Assembly (NCBI GenBank): GCA_013364255.1
Contig: CP054936.1
Span: forward strand, 4,556,853 to 4,620,852
Direction of reading: 5' to 3'
Length of the DNA stretch: 64,000 nt
Origin: Streptomyces seoulensis
GTDB taxonomy: Bacteria > Actinomycetota > Actinomycetes > Streptomycetales > Streptomycetaceae
Shown piece after piece: positions 17,277-25,631 of the stretch (position 1 is the first letter of the stretch; the number at the start of each line of letters is the position of its first letter). Position numbers and translations under genes: made by a program. The notes under the pieces are model-generated. The model made no database searches. It was not told the DNA's origin and saw only the letters and a program-made list of their open reading frames with translations.

Positions 17277-18578
17277 TCACGCCACGGCGGCGGCCGGCCT
17301 CCGCCGGATCACCAGCGCCATCAGCGCCGCCGCCGCGCACAGCGCGCCCGAGGCGTACCAGACCGTGTCGTAGGAGCCGAGGGCGTCCCGCGCCACGCCG
17401 CCGAGGTAGGCGACGAGGGCGGCGCCGATCTGGTGGGAGGCGAGCACCCAGCCGAACACGATCGCGCTGTCCTCGCCGTACTGCTCCCGGCACAGGGCGA
17501 GGGTGGGCGGGACGGTGGCGACCCAGTCGAGGCCGTAGAAGACGATGAAGAAGACCATCGGCGGGTGGACGCCGGGCGCCAGCACGATCGGCAGGAACAT
17601 CAGGGAGACGCCGCGCAGGGCGTAGTACACCGCGAGCAGCCGGCGCGGTTCGAAACGGTCGGTGAACCAGCCGGAGGCGATCGTGCCGACCACGTCGAAG
17701 ACGCCGATCACCGCGAGCAGCGAGGCGGCGGCCGTGACCGGCATGCCGTGGTCGTGGGCGGCGGGCACGAAGTGGGTCTGGATCAGGCCGTTGGTGGAGG
17801 CGCCGCAGATCGCGAAGGTGCCGGCCAGCAGCCAGAAGGGGCCGGTGCGCACCGCCGAGAGGAGCACCGTCACGGCCCGCCGCGCGGCGCCCGGCACGGG
17901 CTGCGGCTTGGGCACGAACGCGGCCGAGCCGTACGGCCGTACGCCCACGTCGGCGGGGTGGTCGCGCAGCAGCAGCCAGACGAGGGGGACGACGACGAGG
18001 GCCGCCAGCGCCACCGTGACGGCCGCCGGACGCCAGCCGTGGTCGGACTGGACCAGCCAGGACAGGAACGGCAGGAAGATCAGCTGGCCGGAGGCGGAGG
18101 CGGCGGTGAGGATGCCGCTGACCAGGCCGCGCCGCTCGGTGAACCAGCGGTTGGTGACCGTGGCCGCGAAGGCCAGCGCCATGGAGCCGGAGCCGAGGCC
18201 GACCAGCACGCCCCAGCACAGCCACAGCTGCCAAGGCGCGGTCATCCACACGGTCAGGCCGGCGCCGACGGCTATCACGGTCAGCGCGGCGGCGACCACC
18301 CTGCGGATGCCGAACCGGTCCATCAGCGCGGCGGCGAACGGCGCGGTGAGCCCGTAGAGCGCGAGGTTGATCGAGACGGCGGCGGTGATCGTGCCGCGCG
18401 ACCAGCCGAACTCCTCGTGCAGCGGGTCGATGAGCAGGCCGGGCAGGGAGCGGAAGGCCGCCGCGCCGACGATCGTGACGAAGGTGACGGCGGCCACGAA
18501 CCAGGCTCGGTGGATCGTGGTGCGGCGCGGGCGCGGCTCTTCCTCGACGGCGAGTACGGGGTCGGTTGTCTGGGTCAC
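17277..18578 (-). CDS. MFS transporter, monocarboxylate/OFA-like
   Basis: 433 aa with twelve hydrophobic segments in two bundles of six and a central loop near residue 205-225. MFS signature A is seen in loop 2-3 (MDRFGIRRVV) and its counterpart in loop 8-9 (WFTDRFEPRRLL). The extended loop and GVLVGLGSGSMALAF in TM4-5 suggest the monocarboxylate/oxalate-formate type exchangers, but the substrate cannot be read. GTG at 18578 is chosen because GGAGG stands nine bases upstream; the longer in-frame version from 18611 is Arg-rich and has no RBS. Confidence 0.88.
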   Translation of the reverse strand: MTQTTDPVLAVEEEPRPRRTTIHRAWFVAAVTFVTIVGAAAFRSLPGLLIDPLHEEFGWSRGTITAAVSINLALYGLTAPFAAALMDRFGIRRVVAAALTVIAVGAGLTVWMTAPWQLWLCWGVLVGLGSGSMALAFAATVTNRWFTERRGLVSGILTAASASGQLIFLPFLSWLVQSDHGWRPAAVTVALAALVVVPLVWLLLRDHPADVGVRPYGSAAFVPKPQPVPGAARRAVTVLLSAVRTGPFWLLAGTFAICGASTNGLIQTHFVPAAHDHGMPVTAAASLLAVIGVFDVVGTIASGWFTDRFEPRRLLAVYYALRGVSLMFLPIVLAPGVHPPMVFFIVFYGLDWVATVPPTLALCREQYGEDSAIVFGWVLASHQIGAALVAYLGGVARDALGSYDTVWYASGALCAAAALMALVIRRRPAAAVA

Positions 18579-18649
18579 GTCATACAGCCTCCGCCGCGGG
18601 CGCCGCCGCATCGAGTGGCCCGAGGGACATGGTTCGCTAGGATCGGGCC

Positions 18650-19666
18650 ATGCGCACGGACCTGAGCACGGGTGCGCGGGGCGACGCGTTCCGGCCGCAC
18701 CGCGTCGTCGTCCTCGCCCTGGACGGGCTGCTCCCCTTCGAGCTGGGCATTCCGCACCGGATCTTCGGGCAGCCCAAGGACGCCCGGGGCCGGCGGCTGT
18801 ACGACGTCGTGACCTGCTCCGTCCGCCCGCCCGGGCGGGTGGCCACGGACGCCGACTTCTCGATCGAGGTGCCGCACGGCCCCGAGGCCCTGGCCACCGC
18901 CGACACGGTGATCGTCCCGGCCTCCTACGAGCTGGGTCCGGTCTTCGAGGAGGGGAGGCTGACCGAGGAGCTGGCCGCCGCGCTCGCGTTCGTCCGGCCC
19001 GGCACCCGGCTCGCCTCCATCTGCACGGGCGTGTACGTGCTCGCCGCCGCCGGCTACCTGGACGGCCGGCCCGCGACCACGCACTGGGCGGACGCCGACC
19101 GCTTCCAGCGGCTGTTCCCGCGGATCAGGGTGGACGCGGACGTGCTGTTCATCGACGACGGCGACGTGCTGACCTCCGCGGGCGTGGCCGCCGGGATCGA
19201 CCTGTGCCTGCACATGGTGCGCCGCGACCGCGGCACCGCGGTCGCCAACGACGTGGCCCGCCGCACGGTCGTGCCCCCGCACCGGCACGGCGGGCAGGCG
19301 CAGTACATCGACCGTCCGGTGCCGGACCCGCAGCTGGCCACCACGACCACCGCGCGCGCCTGGGCGCTGAAGCGGCTGCACGAGCCGATCCAGCTGCGCG
19401 ACATGGCCGGGCAGGAGGCGATGTCGGTACGGACGTTCACCCGGCGGTTCCGGGAGGAGGTCGGGGTGAGCCCCGGCCAGTGGCTCACCCGGCAGCGGGT
19501 CGAACGGGCCCGGCACCTGCTGGAGTCGACGGACCTGTCCATGGACCGGGTGGCGGCGGACGCGGGGTTCGGCACGGCGCAGTCGATGCGGCAGCACGTG
19601 CAGGCGGCGCTCGGGGTGACCCCGACCGCCTACCGGCGCACGTTCCGGGTGGGCAGCGCGGTCTGA
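18650..19666 (+). CDS. GlxA-type transcriptional regulator (DJ-1/PfpI plus AraC HTH)
   Basis: 338 aa. The N-terminal half is a DJ-1/PfpI domain with the nucleophile-elbow sequence SICTGVYVLAAAGYLDGR, and residues about 240-335 form an AraC-family double HTH (MSVRTFTRRFREEVGVSPGQ, then FGTAQSMRQHVQAALGVTP). Such proteins act as DNA-binding regulators that sense small molecules through the DJ-1-like domain. It is divergent from the MFS transporter with about 70 bp between starts, so it probably controls that exporter or importer. Confidence 0.9.
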   Translation: MRTDLSTGARGDAFRPHRVVVLALDGLLPFELGIPHRIFGQPKDARGRRLYDVVTCSVRPPGRVATDADFSIEVPHGPEALATADTVIVPASYELGPVFEEGRLTEELAAALAFVRPGTRLASICTGVYVLAAAGYLDGRPATTHWADADRFQRLFPRIRVDADVLFIDDGDVLTSAGVAAGIDLCLHMVRRDRGTAVANDVARRTVVPPHRHGGQAQYIDRPVPDPQLATTTTARAWALKRLHEPIQLRDMAGQEAMSVRTFTRRFREEVGVSPGQWLTRQRVERARHLLESTDLSMDRVAADAGFGTAQSMRQHVQAALGVTPTAYRRTFRVGSAV

Positions 19667-19847
19667 GGGGCGGTCCCCGGCGGGACGGCGCGGCGTCTAT
19701 GGCCCTTCTCACAATTGGGGCATAAACCGGTTTTCGGTGATGACCGTCACCGTCAGGTCCGGGCGTTTTGCTTATGTTCGTTCTTCGGATCGTCCGATCC
19801 TCCGATCCACCGCCATACGCCAACGCCAGGAACAGGGCCTTCTCCAT

Positions 19848-20651
19848 ATGCTGAATCGCTTGCGCCCGGTGCCGCGTCCGAGGACCGGCGCCCTCCTCGT
19901 CTCCGCCGCGACGCTGCTGTCCGCCGGCGCCCTGGGCGCCGCCGCACCGGCACACGCCGAGGACGCCTCCCGGGTGACGGCGGCGGTGCTCCCGCTCGAC
20001 GGCACCCGGCAGGAGCCGGTCCTGTACGGCGCCGACACCCCCTACGACACCGCCAGCATCATCAAGGTGGACATCCTGGCGACGGCGCTGCTCCAGGCAC
20101 AGGACGCCGGACGGTCTCTCACCGCGCGGGAGCGCGGCTGGGCCGAGCCGATGATCCGCGAGAGCGACAACGCGGCGGCGAACGCCCTGTGGCGGCAGAT
20201 CGGCCGCGCACCGGGCCTGGCGGCGGCGAACAAGCGGCTGGGGCTGACCGAGACGCAGGGCGGCCCGGGCGCCAAGTGGGGGCTGACCCGGACCACGGCG
20301 AGCGACCAGATACGGCTGCTGCGCGCGGTGTTCGACCCGCCGAAGCAGGGCCGCGCCGCCCTGAGCGAGCAGTCCCGGAGCTACCTCCGGGGCCTGATGA
20401 ACACCGTGGACGACGAACAGGCTTGGGGCGTCTCGGCGGCCGGCTCGGCGTCGGGCACGGCACTGAAGAACGGCTGGCTCCAGCGCAGTACGACCGGACT
20501 GTGGGACGTGAACAGCGTCGGCCGGATCACGGTCGGCGGCCACCCCTACCTGGTGGCGGTCCTGTCGGACGGCAACGCGTCGATGAGCGACGGGGTCTCG
20601 CTGGTCCAGCGGACGGCGCGGACGGCCGTCTCCTCGGCGGCGGGAGCGTAG
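19848..20651 (+). CDS. Secreted class A beta-lactamase-like serine hydrolase
   Basis: 267 aa. A Sec signal peptide (core ALLVSAATLLSAGALGAAA) with probable cleavage after AHA at about residue 37 is followed by a compact penicillin-binding fold: SIIK with Ser70 and Lys73, SDN at 106-108, and a late KNG triad. Glu of the omega loop needed for deacylation in true class A enzymes is not apparent. It is more likely a penicillin-binding serine hydrolase than an efficient beta-lactamase. ATG at 19848 is chosen because the longer ORF from 19737 would bury the signal peptide behind 37 residues. Confidence 0.83.
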   Translation: MLNRLRPVPRPRTGALLVSAATLLSAGALGAAAPAHAEDASRVTAAVLPLDGTRQEPVLYGADTPYDTASIIKVDILATALLQAQDAGRSLTARERGWAEPMIRESDNAAANALWRQIGRAPGLAAANKRLGLTETQGGPGAKWGLTRTTASDQIRLLRAVFDPPKQGRAALSEQSRSYLRGLMNTVDDEQAWGVSAAGSASGTALKNGWLQRSTTGLWDVNSVGRITVGGHPYLVAVLSDGNASMSDGVSLVQRTARTAVSSAAGA

Positions 20652-21369
20652 CGGGAACGGAGCCGGGGCGCGCCGGGTCGTCCACAGCCTGTGGAGAAGG
20701 CGGGCCGACGGAACGGATCCGGGTGGCGGAACGGATCCGGGTGGCGGCGCGCCCATGCCCGCCCCGAGCACGGCACCGCGCGCCGCCATCCGGCTTCGGC
20801 GCTCCGGTCCCACCCCCCTCGGTTCTGCCGGGACCGGCCGACGCCGACCGCACGACTCACACTCGTCGAGGTCTCCGGCACGTCGGGCCTCCGGTGGCCC
20901 GGAGCTTCCGGCGTGCGGCCCTCGTCGTCCCCTCACGGCGAATCGCTGCCACAAGCGTGATCAAACGGACAGGGCACGTCAACAGCCGTTCGCCGCTTTG
21001 CCCGTTATGCGGGGATCGCAGCGGGCGCGCACGGAAGCATCCCCCGGCGCACGGCCCCCGTCCGGACGGAGCCCGGCGACCTCCCGGCGCACAGCCGCAC
21101 CCCGGCCCCGCCCCGGACGCCCCCGGCAGCGACCCGGGCCATCGAGCCGCCCGGACCGACCCGGGCAACTACCAACTACCCGACGCCGCCCACGCCCTCG
21201 GCCCTCCGGCCCGACCGCCACGCGAACTCGGCTCGAAGCCCCGGCCGTTGGTCCTCCCGGCAGCACGCGAACGCAGCCCGCAGCCTCGGCCTCGGCCCCG
21301 CGACTCCCGTACGCGCGGCCCGCGTACGCGGCGTCGGCGGTTGCCGGACGCCGCCCGCGGGTCCGGCCG
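20652..21369. other. Intergenic, 718 bp, no recognisable gene
   Basis: The longest gap in the window. Open frames here are Pro/Arg/Ala-rich with no conserved motif and no GC3 pattern of a gene. It holds the 18-bp duplication near the left end and runs of GC-rich low-complexity sequence at 21050-21350. It may be an eroded gene or long 3' regions of the two convergent genes. Confidence 0.55.
20709..20744. repeat. 18-bp perfect tandem duplication
   Basis: CGGAACGGATCCGGGTGG occurs twice back to back, about 57 bases past the stop of the beta-lactamase-like gene. Confidence 0.95.
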
Positions 21370-21909
21370 TCACACCGCCTCGAAGGCCAGGCCCTCGTAC
21401 GTCGGCCCGTCGAGCCCCGGCGTCCCGGTCACCGTGGCCGCGCTGCCGCTCACCGGAGCCGCCTGGTCGCCGCAGGCGGTCGGTGCGGCGGTGTGCGCGA
21501 CGGCCGGTGCGCAGCGGTCCAGTTCGCACCAGATCCGCTTGCCGGCGCCCTCCGCGCTCCAGCCCCAGCGGTCGGCGAGGCCGTCGACCAGGGCCAGGCC
21601 CCGGCCGCCGGTGGCGTCGTCGTCAGGGCAGCGCGGCACGGGCGCCCGGGTGCTGGCGTCGGCCACCTCCAGCCGGACGGTGGCCGCTTCGGCCGCCGCG
21701 CCGGGCAGGGAGAGCCGCAGCACGGCCGGACAGCCGGTGTGCACCACGGCGTTGGTGACCAGCTCGGAGACGAGCAGGACCAGGGTCTCGGCGAGCGGCT
21801 CGTCGGCCGCTATCCCCGACCCGGCCAGCCGGGAACGGGCCCACCTGCGGGCCCGCCCCACCTCCGCGGGGTCGGGCCGGATCTCCAGCTGCACTTGAAG
21901 CACCTGCAC
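21370..21909 (-). CDS. HATPase_c_2 anti-sigma/regulatory kinase (RsbW/SpoIIAB-like)
   Basis: 179 aa. The GHKL ATPase core is visible with the N-box ELVTNAVVH (Asn53), VADAS for the G1 Asp, and GGRGLALVDGLADRWG (about 101-116) for the lid and G2 region. Residues after about 130 form an Ala/Thr-rich tail without motif. Streptomyces carries dozens of these single-domain proteins, which bind sigma factors or STAS antagonists. Partners may be the STAS protein at 23089-23457 and the sigma factor at 23832-24416, but none is adjacent, so partnership is inference. Confidence 0.88.
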   Translation of the reverse strand: MQVLQVQLEIRPDPAEVGRARRWARSRLAGSGIAADEPLAETLVLLVSELVTNAVVHTGCPAVLRLSLPGAAAEAATVRLEVADASTRAPVPRCPDDDATGGRGLALVDGLADRWGWSAEGAGKRIWCELDRCAPAVAHTAAPTACGDQAAPVSGSAATVTGTPGLDGPTYEGLAFEAV

Positions 21910-22003
21910 CGCTCACACCATCCGAACCGGCGGACCCATGGCCCCACGCCGTGCGAGGGCCACGATCGTAGCCATTTTCTGCATGGCCAGAACAACCAGA
22001 ACA

Positions 22004-22029
22004 ATGACTGACAACGACTGACAACGACC
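22004..22029. repeat. 11-bp tandem repeat upstream of the HATPase gene
   Basis: TGACTGACAACGACTGACAACGAC: the unit CTGACAACGAC is present twice head to tail, about 100 bases ahead of the HATPase start. It could be a regulatory site for that leftward gene. Confidence 0.6.
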
Positions 22030-22131
22030 AGAGCAAGCGTCACGGACCGTGACTCCCACGCGAGACAGCATGGTTGACGTACCGTCACCACAACAAGCGC
22101 TTCGGGCATATTCCCGCGCGAAGGAGTACTC

Positions 22132-22323
22132 GTGCGGCATACTGTGCGACGCTCATCGCGAGAAGTCGAACAGGTGGTCGATACGGGCCGCCCGACCTCG
22201 CACGCAGCCGCGCGCACCGCCCCGTCCGGGGCCGCCCCCGGGACGGCGCCGGGACGGCTGGTCCGCGGAACCACTCGCACCCGACACAAGGTACCGGAGC
22301 GGACCGGCGACTCCGGGACGTGA
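22132..22323 (+). CDS. Candidate small protein gene, 63 aa, unknown function
   Basis: GTG start with AAGGAG at 22121-22126 and a five-base spacer, which is among the best RBS arrangements in the region. The product begins VRHTVRRSSREVEQVVDTGR, is strongly basic, and has no Cys or membrane segment. A TTGACG lies 53 bases upstream, with CATATT further along, but the spacing of 27 is not standard. The gene lies between an anti-sigma kinase and an EF-hand protein. I do not recognise the family. The Arg/Thr/Pro-rich C-terminal half is a reason for doubt. Confidence 0.42.
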   Translation: MRHTVRRSSREVEQVVDTGRPTSHAAARTAPSGAAPGTAPGRLVRGTTRTRHKVPERTGDSGT

Positions 22324-22410
22324 CGGGTGGCGCGAGGCGGACAACGTGGCGACTACCCTAAGTAGTCGCGCTCCGCCATGCTTCGCGAGGGTCCGGCCGG
22401 CCTCGCCGGG

Positions 22411-22923
22411 TCACTCGGCGACGGTGAAGTAGCGGGCGAGCGCGGGCACGACGTCCTGCTCGCCGATCCGGTCGTCGCCGTCGGCATCGAGCGCGGCCGC
22501 GGTGGCCCGCGCGGTGTCCGCGGACACGCCGAGCACCCCGAGCACGCGGGCGATGTCCGCGACGGTGGCGGCGCCGTCGTCGTCGGTGTCCGCGACGGCC
22601 AGGGCGGCGTGCAGGAAGGGGCGGGCGATCTCGGCGAACCGCTCGGGGTTGTCGCGCAGCCGCTTGACCGCGCCGGTCACGAACTCCTGCCGGGTGATGC
22701 GCTGGTCGCCGTCGCGGTCGGCGATCCCGGCCATGCCCTGCCAGAAGGCCTCCGCCCCGCCGTACAGGGCCTGGCCCTTGTCGGAGCGGGCGGCGGCGCC
22801 GAACTCGGCGAGCAGCGCCTTGGCCGCCACGTTGAAGTCCTCGCGGTCGATCCAGCCGTTGCCGTCCTGGTCGAGGGTGGCGAACCGGTCCCCGATCCTG
22901 CGCTCGTACTCGCTGCTCACCAT
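22411..22923 (-). CDS. Four-EF-hand calcium-binding protein (calerythrin-like)
   Basis: 170 aa with four EF-hand loops: DQDGNGWIDRED (18-29), DRDGDQRITRQE (69-80), DTDDDGAATVAD (112-123) and DADGDDRIGEQD (146-157). Loops 1, 2 and 4 keep the standard Asp at positions 1, 3 and 5; loop 3 is less regular and loops 1, 3 and 4 end in Asp instead of Glu, which weakens binding or favours Mg. The arrangement is that of actinobacterial calerythrin and CabD-type proteins. It is cytoplasmic and likely buffers or senses calcium. ATG at 22923 is followed at once by GTG, an alternative start. Confidence 0.92.
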   Translation of the reverse strand: MVSSEYERRIGDRFATLDQDGNGWIDREDFNVAAKALLAEFGAAARSDKGQALYGGAEAFWQGMAGIADRDGDQRITRQEFVTGAVKRLRDNPERFAEIARPFLHAALAVADTDDDGAATVADIARVLGVLGVSADTARATAAALDADGDDRIGEQDVVPALARYFTVAE

Positions 22924-23088
22924 GTCTTCTCGGCCGCCTCACGTGTGGGGGTGCGTTGGCTGGGAGCGTACGACGCCCGGGGCCCGCGGGAGGCGGGAAA
23001 GCGACCGTTGTGCCGACTCCGGGGGAATTCCGGGACACGGGTACTACAACGCGGGGTGCCGCGGGTCACCGCACGCGGGGCGCGCGCG

Positions 23089-23457
23089 TCACGCGGAGAG
23101 CGGTTCCTCGTCGGTCGCCGAGGCCAGGTCCGGGTGGACGTCGAAGAGGCGGCGCACCCCGAGGGCGCCGAGCACCCGGTTGACGTGGGAGCCCTCCTCG
23201 GCGCCGCCGGCCGGCAGGATCAGCCGCAGCCGGCCCTGGCAGGAGCGGAACAGCCGGCGGGCGGCGATGAGCACGCCGACGCCGCTGGAGTCGCAGAAGA
23301 ACACCTCCGAGAGGTCCAGCACGAGATCGTGACGGCCCTGGGCCACCACGTCGTGGACCCGTTGGCGCAGCACCGGCGAGGTCACCAGATCCAGTTCGCC
23401 GGCGACCTGGAGCACGCTCCACCCGCCCTGTTCGTCGCCGGTCACCTTGAACACCAC
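23089..23457 (-). CDS. STAS-domain anti-sigma factor antagonist
   Basis: 122 aa, a single STAS domain with AGELDLVTSPVLRQRV and the phosphorylation-site loop EVFFCDSSGVGVL (Ser57/Ser58). Proteins of this type (RsbV, BldG) bind anti-sigma kinases when unphosphorylated and free the sigma factor. It is divergent from the sigma-factor gene at 23832, which suggests a shared regulatory unit. The last residues ASATDEEPLSA are a flexible tail. Confidence 0.9.
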   Translation of the reverse strand: MVFKVTGDEQGGWSVLQVAGELDLVTSPVLRQRVHDVVAQGRHDLVLDLSEVFFCDSSGVGVLIAARRLFRSCQGRLRLILPAGGAEEGSHVNRVLGALGVRRLFDVHPDLASATDEEPLSA

Positions 23458-23831
23458 GGCCCGCCCTCCGCTCGCCGGATCTTCCCCGGAACCGCCCGGA
23501 AACGGAAGCAGTTCCTACGCTTCTTTCCGCGCGGCTGCCCAGCGGCCGTTCCCCCAAACGCCACGCATCAAACCGGCCTTGTTCATCAAGGGGATTGTTT
23601 CGGTCAACTCCTGTCACGTTCGGCCAGAATGGGGCCGAGTGCGCGGGGGTAGACGCGGAAGAACGAGAAAGCGCCCTCTACCACCTGCGGTGCGCCGGGG
23701 GCGCACATTGGCACAAAGGGGCGTACGGCATCGCACGTGCCGACTACATTCGAGGGGGCCGGGCAGACACGCTGGACCAGCGACGGACCAGGACACGAGC
23801 GCGGCACGGCGCCGGGCGCGGAGGGGGCCGC
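23458..23831. other. Intergenic, 374 bp between divergent STAS and sigma-factor genes
   Basis: Contains both promoters but no gene I can support. The AT-richest stretch, 23560-23610 with GGGATTGTTTCGGTCAAC, is a likely promoter area. No match to a sigma-B/F type GGGTAY element at good spacing was found. Confidence 0.45.
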
Positions 23832-24416
23832 ATGGCGAAGAAGGACGCACCGCCCCGCTGGGACAGCGGGATGCAGCAGCGGCTCGCCCGCGGCGAGGCC
23901 GCCGCCCTCGGCGAGCTGTACGACCGCTTCGCCTCCCTCGTGCACGGTCTCGCCCACCGCGTGCTCGGCGACGAACCGGCCGCCGACGCCCTCACCCGCG
24001 AGGTCTTCGCCCACGTCTGGCAGCACCCCGACGCCTACGACCCGCGCCAGGGCCCGCTGCGCACCTGGGTGGCGACCCTGACCCACCGGCTCGCCGTGCG
24101 ACGCCTGCGCGCCACCGAGGCCGCCGCACTCACCGACGGCGGCGCGGGCTCGCCCGAGGAGCTGGAGCGCAAGGTGCGCCGCGCCTCCGTCGCCGCCCGC
24201 GCCGACTTCATCGTCCACTCCCTGCCCGCCCCGCTGCGCGCCGCCCTGGAACTGGCCTACTTCCAGCGCCGCGACTACCGGCAGACCGCCGCCGACCTGG
24301 GCGTCACCGAGGAAGAGGCCCGCCGCCGGCTCCGCCTCGGCCTCCAGTTGCTGGCCACCGCCCACGACCCGGCCGGCCCCGGCGCACCGCCGCCCGGACA
24401 CAAGGGCGCGGCATGA
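23832..24416 (+). CDS. RNA polymerase sigma factor (ECF-type)
   Basis: 194 aa. Region 2 is at about residues 15-85 (RLARGEAAALGELYDRFASLVHGLAHRVLGD, then FAHVWQHPDAYDPRQGPLRTWV) and region 4 at about 130-180 (LPAPLRAALELAYFQRRDYRQTAADLGVTEEEARRRLRLG). It lacks extra domains. ATG at 23832 has GGAGGGGG upstream; the longer frame from 23595 has no signal. The stop overlaps the next start as ATGA, so the sigma factor is translationally coupled to the zf-HC2 protein that follows, the usual sigma/anti-sigma order. Confidence 0.9.
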   Translation: MAKKDAPPRWDSGMQQRLARGEAAALGELYDRFASLVHGLAHRVLGDEPAADALTREVFAHVWQHPDAYDPRQGPLRTWVATLTHRLAVRRLRATEAAALTDGGAGSPEELERKVRRASVAARADFIVHSLPAPLRAALELAYFQRRDYRQTAADLGVTEEEARRRLRLGLQLLATAHDPAGPGAPPPGHKGAA

Positions 24417-25606
24417 GCGGGCGGGACCGGCCGGCGCCGCGGCCGGGGCAGCGCGCGGACACGGACGCGGGCGCGCCCGGGCCGGCGCACGACGTCCTGA
24501 AGTCGCTCCTCGGGGCGTGGGCGCTGGCCGCCTGCTCGCCCGGCGAGGCGGCGGCGGTGGAGGAGCACCTCGGCGGCTGCGGCGACTGCGCCGAGGAGGC
24601 GCTGCGGCTGCGGGCGGCGGTCGGGCTGCTGCACCCGCCCGAGAGCCTGGACCTCGACCCCGGACTGCGCACCCGGATCCTGGAGAGCTGCCTGGAGCGG
24701 CGGCCGGCGCGCGTCCCGGTGCCCGCGTGGGCGGCGCCCTACGACGCGGAGACCGCGCGCCTGGACGCGCTGCTCCAGGACATCCGCGACTCCGACTGGC
24801 ACGCGCCGGTGCGGCTGCGGTGGTTCGAGGGCGAGGCGGCGGCCAGCCGGCGGACGACGGTCGCGGGCGTCATCGCGCACCTGATGAGCGTGGACGGGCT
24901 GGTCGCGGTGGCGCTCGGCCTCGCCGACCCGCTCGCGGACGCCGCCGCCGGCCGGCCCACGCCCGCGGCGCGCACCGAGGCGTACTGGCGCGCCGCGCCC
25001 CGCCCGCCGACCCGCTCCGTGCGGGCGCCGTGGCGCAGCCAGACGCACGCGCTGGTGCGGACGGTGTCCCGCACCGGCGGGGCGGCGGGCGCCGACGACT
25101 CCCCCGAGGCGGCGACGGTGCCCTACGGCGGCTTCGAACTGCCGTTGCGGGACGCGCTGCTGGACCGGGCCTTCGAGTGCTGGGTGCACGCCGAGGACAT
25201 CGCGGACGCGGTGGCCTACCCCTACGATCCGCCGGCCCCGCGCCATCTGCACGGGATGATCGACCTGGCCGCCCGGATGCTGCCGGGGGTGCTGGCCGAG
25301 CGGCGGCGGGCCGGACTGGCCGCGCCCGGCCGGGCGCGGCACCTGGTGACCGCGGGCGCGCCCGGGCGCAGCCTGCGGCTGGAGATCGAGGGCTCGGGCG
25401 GCGGGCAGTGGCTGATACCGCTCGACGCGCCCGGCGCGGTCGGCTCGGCGGACCACGAGGTGGCCCATGTGGCGCTGGACGGCGTGGAGTTCTGCCATCT
25501 GGCGGCCGGTCACCTCACCCCGCGCGAGGCGGCCGCCGGTCAGCGCGGCGACCGCGAGGCGATCCGTGACGTGCTGTACGCGGCGGCGTCGCTGAGCCGG
25601 ATGTAG
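24413..25606 (+). CDS. Zinc-finger anti-sigma factor fused to a maleylpyruvate-isomerase (DinB-like) domain
   Basis: 397 aa. An N-terminal zf-HC2 module near residues 40-65 contains EHLGGCGDCAEEAL, the His-x3-Cys-x2-Cys zinc motif of ZAS anti-sigma factors. Instead of a membrane segment, a long domain from about residue 115 resembles mycothiol-dependent maleylpyruvate isomerase/DinB four-helix proteins (LDALLQDIRDSDWHAPV, GVIAHLMSVDG with a candidate metal His, and CWVHAEDIADAV). The start overlaps the sigma-factor stop by four bases. I infer a soluble, metal- or thiol-responsive anti-sigma factor. Enzyme activity is unproven. Confidence 0.85.
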   Translation: MSGRDRPAPRPGQRADTDAGAPGPAHDVLKSLLGAWALAACSPGEAAAVEEHLGGCGDCAEEALRLRAAVGLLHPPESLDLDPGLRTRILESCLERRPARVPVPAWAAPYDAETARLDALLQDIRDSDWHAPVRLRWFEGEAAASRRTTVAGVIAHLMSVDGLVAVALGLADPLADAAAGRPTPAARTEAYWRAAPRPPTRSVRAPWRSQTHALVRTVSRTGGAAGADDSPEAATVPYGGFELPLRDALLDRAFECWVHAEDIADAVAYPYDPPAPRHLHGMIDLAARMLPGVLAERRRAGLAAPGRARHLVTAGAPGRSLRLEIEGSGGGQWLIPLDAPGAVGSADHEVAHVALDGVEFCHLAAGHLTPREAAAGQRGDREAIRDVLYAAASLSRM

Positions 25607-25631
25607 CCCGTCGGGCCGTTGGCGCGGGGCG

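Noticed and set aside
20755..22011. 418-codon plus-strand frame over the long gap and HATPase gene
   Set aside because: Pro/Arg/Ser-rich throughout with no conserved block, and overlaps a real minus-strand gene.
23039..23044. GGGTAC resembling a sigma-B/F -10 element
   Set aside because: No GTTT-type -35 at 14-16 bases and no gene reads rightward from it.
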